Counted from the first letter of the stretch, positions 42,254 to 51,579 are shown. The stretch: DNA of 64,000 nucleotides from Leeuwenhoekiella aestuarii (GCF_004104055.1 NZ_QOVJ01000007.1:1-64000), one strand, 5' to 3'. Notes: generated by a model from the sequence alone, not told the origin. Numbers and translations: made by a program.

Positions 42254-42660
42254 TTACTCTTCAGCTTTAATTCTAAATTTTTTAATTACCATTTTGTTTA
42301 ATTTGTCTTCCTCCATTTCAATATTCTCATCAGCCATTATGGAATTATAAATGTCTGATTCCAGTTTTGTTGGTAAGTGAGTTTTCTTAATATTACCAAC
42401 TTTATCTTTTATAGCTCTTCAAATTTATACGAATCTCTAATATTTCTTTCGGCAATTTCGGACGTAACAGTACCTGTTTTATTTGGTCCCCAAAAGAGTT
42501 TTCCAAAAGTGTAAAATCCGCCACCATTTGTTAAATCCTTTTTATCATCATAAGCGAAAATCATAATTTCATCAATATCATTTTTCTCTTTTGATTTTTC
42601 GCTTGTTATGTATTTTAATGTATTTATTAGAATTTCTTTACTAATTAAGGTATTGAATAT
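42254..42660 (-). pseudogene. Frameshifted remnant of a hypothetical protein gene
   Basis: On the minus strand an open stretch (NTLKYITSEKSKEKNDIDEI, then MIFAYDDKKDLTNGGGFYTF and KLFWGPNKTGTVTSEIAERN) stops at 42409-42411. The frame next to it continues in the same style (KDKVGNIKKTHLPTKLESDI, YNSIMADENIEMEEDKLNKM) to a stop at 42254. The two parts read as one acidic protein of about 130 residues broken by a single frameshift near 42410. No clear start codon is visible. I do not know a function for the family. Confidence 0.6.
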
Positions 42661-43060
42661 TAAGTATTTATTTTTTTTAAATTTTAATCATTCAATTTAT
42701 TTTTTTTAAATTTTCTACTGTCGTCAACTCAAGAAATTAAAAGGTTTTTCAAGTGTGGGAAACTATCGACAACTCGTTATATGAACGTTAAATATATACA
42801 TATCCCCTTAAAATTTACGGGATATAAACACTTTTGAGTTACGTATATAAATCTAATCATTTATTTTATAATCACTTTACGGAAATCCATAATCACACGA
42901 AAAAGGGTATCATTATTTAAAAATTACGGAGTGTAAATTTCTAGAAATTGCATTTTTTGGAAGGATAGCCTTGCATCTACAACTATTGGATGAGAACCTC
43001 AGTCTAATACCTCCCATAGCGTTAGGGTACCGTTACCCTGCTTTTGCTATGCTCTATCCA
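42661..43060. other. Gene-free A+T-rich stretch
   Basis: No coding frame is supported. The stretch starts with a direct repeat of TTTATTTTTTTTAAATTTT (first copy near 42669, second about 30 bp on). It later contains three TTACGG words (near 42817, 42876 and 42926), and AGGGTA-ccgt-TACCCT, a small hairpin at 43024-43039. Nothing marks an RNA gene. Confidence 0.45.
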
Positions 43061-43115
43061 CGGGTGAACCTCGGGTGAAACGTGGGTGAACTGCGGGTGA
43101 ACCTTGGGTAAACAG
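43061..43115. repeat. Five tandem 11-bp repeats, consensus CGGGTGAACCT
   Basis: The units are 43061-43071 CGGGTGAACCT, 43072-43082 CGGGTGAAACG, 43083-43093 TGGGTGAACTG, 43094-43104 CGGGTGAACCT and 43105-43115 TGGGTAAACAG. They are head-to-tail without spacers. The 11-bp period is close to one helical turn, so bound proteins would sit on one face of the DNA. This excludes a CRISPR array and suits an iteron-like protein-binding array. Confidence 0.8.
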
Positions 43116-43538
43116 AGTGCTGGGAGTGTTCAAAAAGGTATACTTACAGCACAGGTTGTTTAGGGCAGATAATTTAGTATGCTCGTCTTGAAGTACCAAA
43201 TTGCCTCTATGCAAGAGTCTTTACTTTACCCTAGCTTATACTGTGTGCCGTCTAAAGGAAAGCATTACCTTACATTAGTATACTACCTTAATAAAAGCAT
43301 GTGTACTGACAAAGGCAGTCCTTCAAGACATTAAAACAATTGCCTTTAATGTAAACCGCTATCTGGATTATCAAGTAAATATAAGGGATTTGTAAGGCCT
43401 TGTCAATAGGTAAGGATAATGAGACTTTGCTCAGCGGCTTTGACTCCTATTCTGCAGATGGTAAATCGTTATCGATAGACCATCTTCCTTATCTAACACT
43501 GGCGCATTTGCTTGTTCTACCATGAACTGAAGTCCACC
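43116..43538. other. Gene-free stretch before the fucose operon end
   Basis: I see no supported frame on either strand, no RNA gene and no strong terminator. The text is less A+T-rich than the preceding part and may be decayed coding sequence, but no family is recognisable. Confidence 0.4.
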
Positions 43539-43889
43539 CTATAAAGCGGACAGTTTAAATATACGCCCCATCCCTATCCATTTTTCGCCGGGATTAGCAA
43601 ACGGAAGAGCTTGTTGGTATTTCCACATTAAATTTTCCCATTCCTGTACTTTGGGATTATTTAAATCCATCTGCTTTTTACGTTCAGGATCGTAGTCAGC
43701 GGTAGTTTCCATAATCATAAAGAGTCGGTTACCGCATCGGTAAATTTCCATATCGCTTATTCCGGCATCTTTAATACTCTTTAGAACTTCGGGCCAGACC
43801 TCTTTATGGTACTTTTCATATTCAGCAATCAAATCCGCATCATCTTTAAGATCACACGCAAAGTAGTGTCGGGTTGTTTTCATTCTCAA
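43539..43889 (-). CDS. L-fucose/L-rhamnose mutarotase (RhaM/YiiL family)
   Basis: This 116-aa protein is a ferredoxin-like mutarotase of the RhaM family. It has the family histidine in EKYHKEVWPEV, the DMEIYRCGNRLFMIMET strand region and a C-terminal tryptophan-containing segment (EKWIGMGRIFKL). Such enzymes interconvert the alpha and beta anomers of 6-deoxyhexoses. The pathway encoded around it is for L-fucose, so an L-fucose mutarotase is more likely than a rhamnose one. Its start overlaps the stop of the transporter gene by 4 nt, and it is the last gene of the minus-strand fucose operon. Confidence 0.88.
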   Translation of the reverse strand: MRMKTTRHYFACDLKDDADLIAEYEKYHKEVWPEVLKSIKDAGISDMEIYRCGNRLFMIMETTADYDPERKKQMDLNNPKVQEWENLMWKYQQALPFANPGEKWIGMGRIFKLSAL

Positions 43890-45211
43890 AGATTGATATT
43901 ATACTTCTTGTACACGTCTCTTCCGTAGATGCCAATTATTACAAAACAGACAAAAGGCAGGATAAATGAAAAATTAACCTCCGGAACTCCCAGAATACTA
44001 ATATCAGTATAGCCCGAACCTCCTAAATCTAATATTAAGCCCTGCAGTGTTGGCATCAAAGCACCTCCCACGATAGCCATCACCAGGAATGCGGCACCAA
44101 ATTTGGCATCTTCACCCTGACCCTCGAGAGCAATCCCATAAATGGTTGGGAACATAATTGACATAAAAAACGAAATGCTTACCAATGCAATTAAACCAAT
44201 CATTCCCGGCACCATAATGGTAATTAGAGTTGCAAGCGCGGCGCCAATTGCGAAGAACAGCAATAATTTTCCAGAATCTACATACTTGAGCAATGCGGTC
44301 CCAACCCATCTGCCAATAAGAAACACCACCAAAGCAGCAATGCCGTAGTTTACCGCTTCGGTATTCTCAATACCAAAAGATTCTGCATATTGATACAGAT
44401 AGGTCCAACACATAATCTGAGCACCCACATAAAAAGCCTGAGCGATAACGCCACCGGTAAATTTACGGGATTTAAAAAGCCGCTTGATCGATCCGCCAAT
44501 ACTTACTTTATTTTCCTGATGTTCATTTTGTGGCATATTAACCAGACTAATTACAACCAAAAAGCCAATAACCACGATACCCAGCAACACATACGGATCG
44601 CGGATCACTGCTAAATCTGCGGTGCGCACCACAGCCTTGGCTTCCTCACCGAGTGTGGAGTAGACCGTGGTTCCGTCAGGTAGTAAATCGTCTGATTGCA
44701 GCGAAGCCAAAATGAATTTTTGTGCTACGATCAAGCCCAACAAAGCTCCCATTGGGTTAAAGGCCTGAGCCAGGTTAAGACGCTGAGTTGCGGTTTTTTC
44801 TGCACCCATAGACAGGATGTAGGGATTTGCCGTAGTTTCTAAAAAAGCAAGACCGAAAGTCAAAATGTAAAGCGCAGCCAGAAAGAACCCAAACTCTTCA
44901 TAAGCTGCTGCCGGATAAAATAATAAGGCACCCAAAGCATATAGGCCCAAACCAAGCAGAACTCCTTTTTTATACGAAAAACGATTAACAAAAATCGCCG
45001 CCGGTAGCGCCATCGTAAAATAGCCGCCGTAAAACGCTAGCTGCACCAGCGAAGCCTGAAAATTGTCAAGCTCCAGTACCTTTTTAAATGCCGAAACCAT
45101 TGGGTTTGTGATATCGTTTGCGAAACCCCACAGTGCAAATAAAGAAGTTATTAATATGAATGGCAGCAATACCGACTTGGCTACTACTGGTACTTTTGAT
45201 TGATTATCCAT
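43886..45211 (-). CDS. fucP: L-fucose:H+ symporter, FucP family (MFS)
   Basis: This 441-aa inner-membrane protein has twelve predicted membrane helices and FucP-family marks: LITSLFALWGFANDITNPMV in helix 1 (the acidic residue D29 region), a second-helix QLAFYGGYFTMALPA and the conserved ETTANPYIL segment. FucP imports L-fucose with a proton. It lies 3 bp after the SDR gene and overlaps the mutarotase gene by 4 nt. The fucosidases in this locus would supply its substrate in the periplasm. Confidence 0.9.
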   Translation of the reverse strand: MDNQSKVPVVAKSVLLPFILITSLFALWGFANDITNPMVSAFKKVLELDNFQASLVQLAFYGGYFTMALPAAIFVNRFSYKKGVLLGLGLYALGALLFYPAAAYEEFGFFLAALYILTFGLAFLETTANPYILSMGAEKTATQRLNLAQAFNPMGALLGLIVAQKFILASLQSDDLLPDGTTVYSTLGEEAKAVVRTADLAVIRDPYVLLGIVVIGFLVVISLVNMPQNEHQENKVSIGGSIKRLFKSRKFTGGVIAQAFYVGAQIMCWTYLYQYAESFGIENTEAVNYGIAALVVFLIGRWVGTALLKYVDSGKLLLFFAIGAALATLITIMVPGMIGLIALVSISFFMSIMFPTIYGIALEGQGEDAKFGAAFLVMAIVGGALMPTLQGLILDLGGSGYTDISILGVPEVNFSFILPFVCFVIIGIYGRDVYKKYNINL

Positions 45212-45214
45212 AGT

Positions 45215-46012
45215 TTAGTTTTTAGCCGGAAGCAACGCGCGATCCAGATGTACATAACCGCCGTCAACAAATATAAACTGCCCGGTGGTATGCGATGATT
45301 TTTCAGAAATGGTAAACAATATCGTATCTGCGATTTCCTGAGTGCTAGTCATTCGGTTTTCTAACGGAATGGTATTCCGGATCGCCTGGAGTTTTTCCGC
45401 ACCATTCTCCAATGTTTCTATCCAGTTTTCGTATGCCGGTGTATAGCTTTCGGCAATAATAAGCGCATTGCTGCGAATGCCATATTTGATTAGATCTACT
45501 GCCCATTCCCGTGTAAGTCCCAACACGCCACCCTTGGCCGCTGCATAACCTGAAGTTCCGCCTTGACCGGTGATCGCTACTTTTGAACCTACGTTGAGAA
45601 TGTTTCCTTTACTTGCTTTGAGCAAGGGCAAAGCATACTTTACAGTGGCATAAAAACTCACCAAGTTGAGCTTTAACGAATACATAAAATCGTCCAATGA
45701 ACCTTCTAACGAAACGCCGTCGTTTACGCCCACATTATTGATAATCGCATCGATACGGCCATATTTGGCTGAAAGTTTTTCAACTGACTTTTTAATTTGA
45801 TCTGCATCAGACAAGTCGGTTTGATAGAATGTGCTGTCAAGACCTTGCTCGCGCAGTTGACTTTCATATTCAAAACCGCGGGCGTTTCGGTCTAACAAAA
45901 CCGGAATTGCCCCTTCTGCCGCCAGGGCAAAAATAATCGTATGCCCTATGCTACCGGGCATTCCTGCGGAACCGGTTACTAAAACAATTTTATCTTTTAA
46001 GTTTAAATCCAT
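45215..46012 (-). CDS. SDR-family L-fucose dehydrogenase (predicted)
   Basis: This 265-aa short-chain dehydrogenase has the cofactor motif TGSAGMPGSIG, NNVG in the core, a catalytic Ser (NVGSKVA) and the YxxxK pair in GYAAAKGG. Placed beside a lactonase and FucP, it most likely oxidises L-fucose to L-fucono-lactone with NAD(P)+. The second SDR of the locus (54230-55006) is better matched to the later keto-acid step. The order could in principle be reversed; sequence alone does not settle it. Confidence 0.85.
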   Translation of the reverse strand: MDLNLKDKIVLVTGSAGMPGSIGHTIIFALAAEGAIPVLLDRNARGFEYESQLREQGLDSTFYQTDLSDADQIKKSVEKLSAKYGRIDAIINNVGVNDGVSLEGSLDDFMYSLKLNLVSFYATVKYALPLLKASKGNILNVGSKVAITGQGGTSGYAAAKGGVLGLTREWAVDLIKYGIRSNALIIAESYTPAYENWIETLENGAEKLQAIRNTIPLENRMTSTQEIADTILFTISEKSSHTTGQFIFVDGGYVHLDRALLPAKN

Positions 46013-46015
46013 GAG

Positions 46016-46843
46016 TTAAATAGTATAAATGCGCTGGGCATTTTTATAGAAAAAAAGTTCGCGCTCGTCTTTAGAGAGTTGTCCGGCAAAAGCCTTGGCT
46101 ACATTAAGAACCTGAGAATAGCTTCCGGCAGCCAGGCATACCGGCCAGTCTGAACCGTAAATAATTCGATCGGGCCCAAAAGCTTCAAACACTACATTCA
46201 TATACGGCATCAAATCGATAGTTTTCCAGGTTTTATAATCGGCTTCGGTAATCATACCCGATACTTTACAGCTCACATTTTCATAGCTGGCGATGGCACG
46301 CATCAATAAAGCCCAGGAATCGATATAGCCTTCCTTGATATTGGGCTTCGCAATATGATCAATCACAAATTGTTGTTCGGGAAATAGTTTTACGAATTCA
46401 AGCACTGCCGGAAGTTGATGTGCAAACACCAAGATTTCATATACCGCCCCGGTATCTTTCAGTTTTGAAATTCCGCTTAAAAACGATTTTCGAAGTAAAA
46501 AAGAAGGATCAGTTTCAGCCTGTACTACGTGGCGATAGCCTTTCATCAAAGGCATTTCAGCATAATAATCCAAATCCTGCTGCACCGAGTCGCTTTGAAA
46601 ATCAACCCAACCAATAACTCCCTTTATAAAATTGTATTCATCAGCGAGATTCAGTAAAAAGGTGTTTTCGTCCAGCGTTTGATCGGCCTGCACCGCAATG
46701 CAACCTGTAACATCATGCTCCTCGTAAACCGGTTGTAAATCCTGAGGCATAAAGTCATGGCGTATCACGGCCATCTCCTCGTCTATCCAGTCGTGCTTAA
46801 CGGGATTGTACTGCCAAAAATGCTGATGCGTGTCTATAATCAT
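46016..46843 (-). CDS. Amidohydrolase-family L-fucono-lactonase (predicted)
   Basis: This 275-aa metal-dependent hydrolase of the amidohydrolase_2 type has the start IDTHQHFWQY with the HxH metal motif, a downstream VIDHIAKP segment, and IYGSDWPV with the conserved aspartate. Family members of this length act on sugar lactones (L-fuconolactonase, L-rhamnono-lactonase). In this operon it should open L-fucono-lactone to L-fuconate. It is 3 bp from the SDR gene and 8 bp from the zinc dehydrogenase gene. Confidence 0.9.
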   Translation of the reverse strand: MIIDTHQHFWQYNPVKHDWIDEEMAVIRHDFMPQDLQPVYEEHDVTGCIAVQADQTLDENTFLLNLADEYNFIKGVIGWVDFQSDSVQQDLDYYAEMPLMKGYRHVVQAETDPSFLLRKSFLSGISKLKDTGAVYEILVFAHQLPAVLEFVKLFPEQQFVIDHIAKPNIKEGYIDSWALLMRAIASYENVSCKVSGMITEADYKTWKTIDLMPYMNVVFEAFGPDRIIYGSDWPVCLAAGSYSQVLNVAKAFAGQLSKDERELFFYKNAQRIYTI

Positions 46844-46851
46844 CTTTAAGT

Positions 46852-47865
46852 TTATTGAATCTCCACCAAAGCTTTAATCACGTTATTTTCAGGTGCCAGT
46901 AAATTCTCAAAACCCGCAGGTAAATCCTTAAAATCAATGCGATGCGTGATATGGGTTTTAGGTGTTATTTTCCCGCTCTTGATGCTATCTATCACGTATT
47001 GAAAATCTTCTCGCGTCGCATTACGACTGCTCATCAATGTAGATTCTCGTTTATGAAATTCAGGATGGCTAAACACCAGTTCGCCTTTTTGCAAGCCTAC
47101 CAGCACATAACGGCCACCGTGAGCAAGATACTGAAATGCACTGTTCATCACATTACGGTTACCGGTAGCATCTATAACCACTGTGGGCATATCGCCATCG
47201 GTAAGTGCAGCCAGATGTTCCATCACATCCACGTTCATTGGGTTTACCGCTTCCCACACGCCGAGTTCTTTTTTACAAAAATCAAGGCGGTGCGCATTGA
47301 CATCAAGCGCAATCACTTTTGCTCCTGCCTGTTGTGCAAACTGAATCAGACCAATGCCTATAGGACCCGCTCCCATAACCAGAACCGTTTCTCCAGATTT
47401 TACGCCTGCTCTACGCACGCCGTGAGCGGCAATAGCTAAAGGTTCTACCAGAGCCAGTTCATCAAAATCAAGGCCTTCGCCGTGTAGTAAATAGGAATCC
47501 GGAACGACCACATACTCTGCCATCCCGCCATCGATGTGAACGCCAAAAACCTGAATAGACGTACAGCAATTGCTCAAACCATTGCGACAAGCCACACAGC
47601 TACCACAATTGAAATACGGAATAAAACTTACCGCATCTCCTTTCTCAAAACCTTTTGCATCACCTTGTACATATTCTGCAGCCAGCTCATGACCTAAAAC
47701 TCGTGGATAATTGAAATACGGCTGTGTCCCGCCGAAAGCATGAATATCGGTACCACAAATACCTATTTTGCGAATGCGCAACAGCGACTCTCCGGCTTTA
47801 GGCTGCGGAATATCTTGTTCTTTTAATAAAAAGGTGCCAGGTTCCTGACAAACAATATAGTTCAT
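46852..47865 (-). CDS. Zinc-containing alcohol dehydrogenase family protein
   Basis: This 337-aa medium-chain dehydrogenase has the catalytic zinc region (GICGTDIHAFGG, LGHELAAEY), four structural-zinc cysteines (CGSCVACRNGLSNCC) and a Rossmann motif VMGAGPIGIGLIQ. Its exact substrate in the pathway is not clear. An SDR already covers the first oxidation and another the fourth step, so it may oxidise L-fucose as an alternative enzyme, L-galactonate-like acids, or a side product such as L-lactaldehyde. It lies between the fucosidase and lactonase genes in the operon. Confidence 0.88.
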   Translation of the reverse strand: MNYIVCQEPGTFLLKEQDIPQPKAGESLLRIRKIGICGTDIHAFGGTQPYFNYPRVLGHELAAEYVQGDAKGFEKGDAVSFIPYFNCGSCVACRNGLSNCCTSIQVFGVHIDGGMAEYVVVPDSYLLHGEGLDFDELALVEPLAIAAHGVRRAGVKSGETVLVMGAGPIGIGLIQFAQQAGAKVIALDVNAHRLDFCKKELGVWEAVNPMNVDVMEHLAALTDGDMPTVVIDATGNRNVMNSAFQYLAHGGRYVLVGLQKGELVFSHPEFHKRESTLMSSRNATREDFQYVIDSIKSGKITPKTHITHRIDFKDLPAGFENLLAPENNVIKALVEIQ

Positions 47866-47879
47866 AGTAGTTTTTACTG

Positions 47880-49520
47880 TTAACTGATTTCCAAAGCATT
47901 TGCATACGAAACAGCAGGTTTTTCCTTCGAAAAATACACTTCAAGTCCCTGAGCTGTTTGCTGAAACTTTAATTTTTTACCCGTACTTACCAGTTTTACT
48001 TTTTTGATAGGTTTACTTCGATAAGCAGCATCTGAAGCTAATGATTTTATAACTACTTTCCCGTTTTCGGGCCAGCTCATAACCGTAGCGTAGAGCTTCT
48101 TGCCTTTGGTCACAAATCTAAAATCATGCGAGGTGAAAGGCTTGCCCTTGCCTTCGTTGAATCCCTGAGCAGTCAAGGCAGCAGCACTTTCCTGTTGGGG
48201 TCCTTCACCAAAAATTTTCCAGGGTCGGGTACCGTAAATGCTTGCTCCATTGAGACGCATCCACTCTCCTATTTCTTCGACAATTGCACGCTCTAACTCG
48301 TCAATGCTTCCATCTCCCTTAACCGGAATATTGAGCATCAGATTTCCATTTTTGCTTACTACGTCAATAAGACTGTGTATGACTTGTTTGGCTGATTTAT
48401 AGCGTTTATCCCGATAAACATCTATATCGTAGTGCCAACTCCCGATACAGGTATCGGTCTGCCAGGGCAAAGGTTCGATCTCATTACTTTGGCCTTTTTC
48501 AATATCCCAAACCAAAGCTTTGCGTTGCTGTTCATCCAGAATTTTACCGGTTACCACAGCTTGTGGATTTCCGTCTTTGTCGAGGCTTTTGTTATATAAA
48601 TAAGCGGCTATTTCGAGGCCTACATTACTTACCGGCCAAAGCGGCAATGCCGTATCATCAAAATAAAGTAAATCTGGATTGAATTTGTCTATCAATTCAA
48701 TCGTGCGATTGTAAAATTTCTTGCAATATTCTTTTGAGGGCGGAGTAACACCATTGCCCCAGTTCCACTGACTGTGAATCTTACCATTATCGTAGCTATC
48801 TTCACTCAACTCGTGGTTTTGAGCATACAACTCCTGCGGATCAATACCTTCCCACCAGGTACCTTCCCCATCTTCAACAGTCAAATTTCCATCATAGGGC
48901 ACTCCCGCCAGCGGACCGTTTTTATCTGCACGTTGAGAAGGCTCATACCAGCTCCACGCATGAGCAGCGTGTACACTGAGTGCAAAAGGCAAATCGGCCT
49001 TGCGTGCCGCATTTTCCCAACCGGCAATAATATCTTTTTTAGGTCCCATTTGAACTGAATTCCAATTGGGTTGATAGGTACTGTCCCAAAGATCCAGATT
49101 GTCATGATGATTGGCCATGGCCATAAAATATTTAGCACCGGCTTTTTTATAGAGACTAACCAGTTCTTCAGGATCCCATTTATCGGCTTTCCAAACATTG
49201 ATCACATCTTTAAAACCAAATTCTGAAGGATGCCCGTAATGCTCAATATGGGATTTGTACTGCCACGAACCTTCCTGATACATTCCGCGAGCGTACCAAT
49301 CTCCAGATTCGGGCTCACACTGAGGACCCCAATGCGCCCACATACCAAACTTGGCATCGCGAAACCACTCTGGAACCTGATATTTAGAAAGTGAATCCCA
49401 GCTAGGTTTAAATGGTCCTCTTTGCTCAGGATTGAAGAAATTTGCGCGTGCCAGCAGTGGGTTTAAATACAAACCCGCAGCTGCAGCTGCGCTTAATTTT
49501 ATAAGATCCCTGCGTTTCAT
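47880..49520 (-). CDS. GH29 alpha-L-fucosidase, exported
   Basis: This 546-aa protein has a Tat-like leader (MKRRDLIKLSAAAAAGL) and the GH29 landmarks KFGMWAHWGP, FMAMANHHDN (substrate histidines) and FNPDLLYFDDTALPLW, where D288 is the predicted nucleophile. Conserved alpha-fucosidase segments extend to about residue 410 and a beta domain follows. It releases L-fucose from alpha-linked chains. It is the first gene of the minus-strand fucose operon. The second GH29 in the locus is shorter and has a different leader, so the two probably differ in linkage preference. Confidence 0.92.
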   Translation of the reverse strand: MKRRDLIKLSAAAAAGLYLNPLLARANFFNPEQRGPFKPSWDSLSKYQVPEWFRDAKFGMWAHWGPQCEPESGDWYARGMYQEGSWQYKSHIEHYGHPSEFGFKDVINVWKADKWDPEELVSLYKKAGAKYFMAMANHHDNLDLWDSTYQPNWNSVQMGPKKDIIAGWENAARKADLPFALSVHAAHAWSWYEPSQRADKNGPLAGVPYDGNLTVEDGEGTWWEGIDPQELYAQNHELSEDSYDNGKIHSQWNWGNGVTPPSKEYCKKFYNRTIELIDKFNPDLLYFDDTALPLWPVSNVGLEIAAYLYNKSLDKDGNPQAVVTGKILDEQQRKALVWDIEKGQSNEIEPLPWQTDTCIGSWHYDIDVYRDKRYKSAKQVIHSLIDVVSKNGNLMLNIPVKGDGSIDELERAIVEEIGEWMRLNGASIYGTRPWKIFGEGPQQESAAALTAQGFNEGKGKPFTSHDFRFVTKGKKLYATVMSWPENGKVVIKSLASDAAYRSKPIKKVKLVSTGKKLKFQQTAQGLEVYFSKEKPAVSYANALEIS

Positions 49521-49564
49521 AATCTATACTTCTGTTTATATATTTCCGTCTATACTCCTATCTG

Positions 49565-49589
49565 ATTTCTTTTAAATTATAAAAGAAAT
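49565..49589. promoter_or_regulatory. Inverted repeat in the fucose divergent control region
   Basis: ATTTCTTTTA (49565-49574) and TAAAAGAAAT (49580-49589) are perfect 10-bp arms with a 5-bp spacer. They lie in the 203-bp gap between the fucosidase operon and the AraC gene, where a regulator of the pathway should bind. The A+T-rich arms could also arise by chance. Confidence 0.45.
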
Positions 49590-49723
49590 TCACTTTCAAA
49601 CGATTTCGTCTCGGTAAATAGTAATCAATTTTCCAAATATATTTAGGCTAAAGAATTCTTTCATTATACAAAAACGACTTATTTTTATTCTTTTAAGAAC
49701 CTCTTTAACCTAAACAACCTATT

Positions 49724-50602
49724 TTGAATCGCAATCATTTTCCGGTTTCATTCTCAATGCTCAATGTAGATCATGTGCTCCTTGATGATCGGTGGAACTA
49801 TGAAAGCATCATCAGCCCCTATTATCGTATTTACTATATAGACGATGGAGAAGGCAAATTATCAAGTCCCTCAAAACAACTCATCTTACGGCCGGGTTAT
49901 CTCTACCTAATTCCCAGTTTTACACTGTGTGATTTGCATTGCGACCAGTACCTCAGTCAATATTTTGTACAGTTTTTTGAAGAACTGCATTCCGGTATCT
50001 CCCTTTTTGAAAACTACCGCAATATCATGGAGCTGAAAGCATCTGCACTGGATATTGAACTTTTTAAAAAGCTTGTCAAAATTAACCCAGGCAGGGGACT
50101 CAATCGCTCTGACAATCCTGAAGTATATGAAAAGGAAGCGTTCTACAAGGAGTATCAGGACCTAAACCGAAAAATGAAAACTTCAGTACAATTTGAAAGC
50201 CAGGGTGTTCTATTAATTCTGATGTCTCGTTTTATTGAATCTGCCCGTTTTCAGCATGAAGAAAATCGTAACATACCCTCTGTGATTTTAAGCGCAATCA
50301 ATTACATTCAGCTTCATTTAGACAAAGCACTTACGGTTTTAGAACTAGCAGATAATGCCAATCAAAATCGCGATTATTTTTCCCGGCAATTTTTAGAACA
50401 CACGGGTCTGCGCCCGCTGGCATACATTCACGAAAAACGCATTGAACGCGCACAATATCTAATGGTAACCACGCATAAAACCCTACACGACATTGCCCTG
50501 GAAACCGGTTTCAACAATCTGCCTCATTTCATCAAAATTTTTAAAAAACACCTCAACATCACACCGGGGGCGTATCGCAAACAAAGCCTTCAAATCAACT
50601 GA
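49724..50602 (+). CDS. AraC-family transcriptional regulator
   Basis: This 292-aa protein has an N-terminal cupin-like sensor half (YRIYYIDDGEG) and a C-terminal AraC double helix-turn-helix (LADNANQNRDYFSRQFLEHT, then ALETGFNNLPHFIKIFKKHL). The frame opens with TTG at 49724; the first ATG is at 49757, so the start is unsure. It is divergent from the minus-strand fucose operon and followed 2 bp later by a second AraC gene. It probably senses fucose or a pathway intermediate. Confidence 0.9.
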   Translation: MNRNHFPVSFSMLNVDHVLLDDRWNYESIISPYYRIYYIDDGEGKLSSPSKQLILRPGYLYLIPSFTLCDLHCDQYLSQYFVQFFEELHSGISLFENYRNIMELKASALDIELFKKLVKINPGRGLNRSDNPEVYEKEAFYKEYQDLNRKMKTSVQFESQGVLLILMSRFIESARFQHEENRNIPSVILSAINYIQLHLDKALTVLELADNANQNRDYFSRQFLEHTGLRPLAYIHEKRIERAQYLMVTTHKTLHDIALETGFNNLPHFIKIFKKHLNITPGAYRKQSLQIN

Positions 50603-50604
50603 AT

Positions 50605-51471
50605 ATGAAACTCATCAAGATAGACCGCAAGAGTCCCAATGCTTCGTCATTTAGCCTGAACACCACGCAGGACGCTCATTTTTTGAAGATTTGGCATTAC
50701 CATCCCGAACTCGAACTGGTGCTTATTTTAGAGAGCACGGGTACAAGGTTCATTGGGGATTCCATTTCAAAATTTGCTCCCGGCGAACTGGTTTTATTGG
50801 GTTCAAACCTGCCGCACATGTGGCTTAATGATCCTGAATATTTTGAACCCCATACCGCACTAAAAGCTGAAGCTATTGCCATACACTTTAGAAAGGAATT
50901 TCTGGGGACCGACTTTTTAAACACTCCTGAAATGGCTTCAATAGCTTCTCTTTTGAACCGCGCTGCACGAGGTATCGTATTTGAAAAAGTAAGCTCAGAA
51001 ATCAAACAAAAAATCTTGCAACTTAACGCCTTAAGTCCGTTTGAGCGCACTATGCAATTTTTGGCTCTGCTTCACGAACTGAGCACAACTCCCGGTCGGG
51101 CGATAAGCAGCACGGGGTACCAGAATAGCGCACTTGCTTCAAACTCCAAAAATTTTGATGCGGTTTATGAATACCTTTTTAAAAATTTCAGGAAGCCCAT
51201 TATGCTTGGGGAAGTGGCCGCTTTAATCCCAATGAACCCATCAGCATTTAGTCGTCTGTTTAGCAAATTTCACAAGAAGAGTTTTACACGCTATCTCAAT
51301 GAGATTCGCATCGGTTATGCCTGCAGGTTACTTATTGAAAAGCGCTATGATGTAAGCGAAATTTGCTACGCCTGTGGTTTTAACAGCCTGTCTAATTTCA
51401 ACAGACAGTTTAAAACCATAACCGGAAAGACGCCTCTGGAATATGCAGAATATCACCAAAAAAGAATGTGA
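50605..51471 (+). CDS. AraC-family transcriptional regulator, second of a pair
   Basis: This 288-aa protein has a cupin-type sensor half (HYHPELELVLILESTGTRFI) and a C-terminal AraC DNA-binding domain (VAALIPMNPSAFSRLFSKFH and CYACGFNSLSNFNRQFKTIT). It starts 2 bp after the first AraC gene, so the two are made together. Two adjacent AraC regulators from different subgroups for one pathway suggest that they respond to different signals or act on the two operons separately. Confidence 0.92.
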   Translation: MKLIKIDRKSPNASSFSLNTTQDAHFLKIWHYHPELELVLILESTGTRFIGDSISKFAPGELVLLGSNLPHMWLNDPEYFEPHTALKAEAIAIHFRKEFLGTDFLNTPEMASIASLLNRAARGIVFEKVSSEIKQKILQLNALSPFERTMQFLALLHELSTTPGRAISSTGYQNSALASNSKNFDAVYEYLFKNFRKPIMLGEVAALIPMNPSAFSRLFSKFHKKSFTRYLNEIRIGYACRLLIEKRYDVSEICYACGFNSLSNFNRQFKTITGKTPLEYAEYHQKRM

Positions 51472-51540
51472 ATTGAATTAAAAGCAAAAAAAGAGTAAGT
51501 ATCAGCAAAAAATCATTCAGTAAAACGGAAGCAAGCGTAT

Positions 51541-51548
51541 TAATTTTG
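51541..51548 (+). promoter_or_regulatory. -7 box TAATTTTG of the fuconate dehydratase operon
   Basis: This is a perfect match to TAnnTTTG, 32 bp before the ATG of the fuconate dehydratase gene and after a 108-bp gap from the AraC pair. It indicates that the catabolic genes have their own promoter. Confidence 0.55.
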
Positions 51549-51579
51549 AAGTGTTTCACTCTAATTTTCACTATAAATT

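Noticed and set aside
42153-42350. Plus-strand 65-codon frame in the noncoding region
   Set aside because: It is the antisense shadow of the broken minus-strand gene; its translation is hydrophobic and without family resemblance.
43061-43115. Possible CRISPR array
   Set aside because: The repeat units are only 11 bp and directly adjacent with no spacers, and no cas genes are present.
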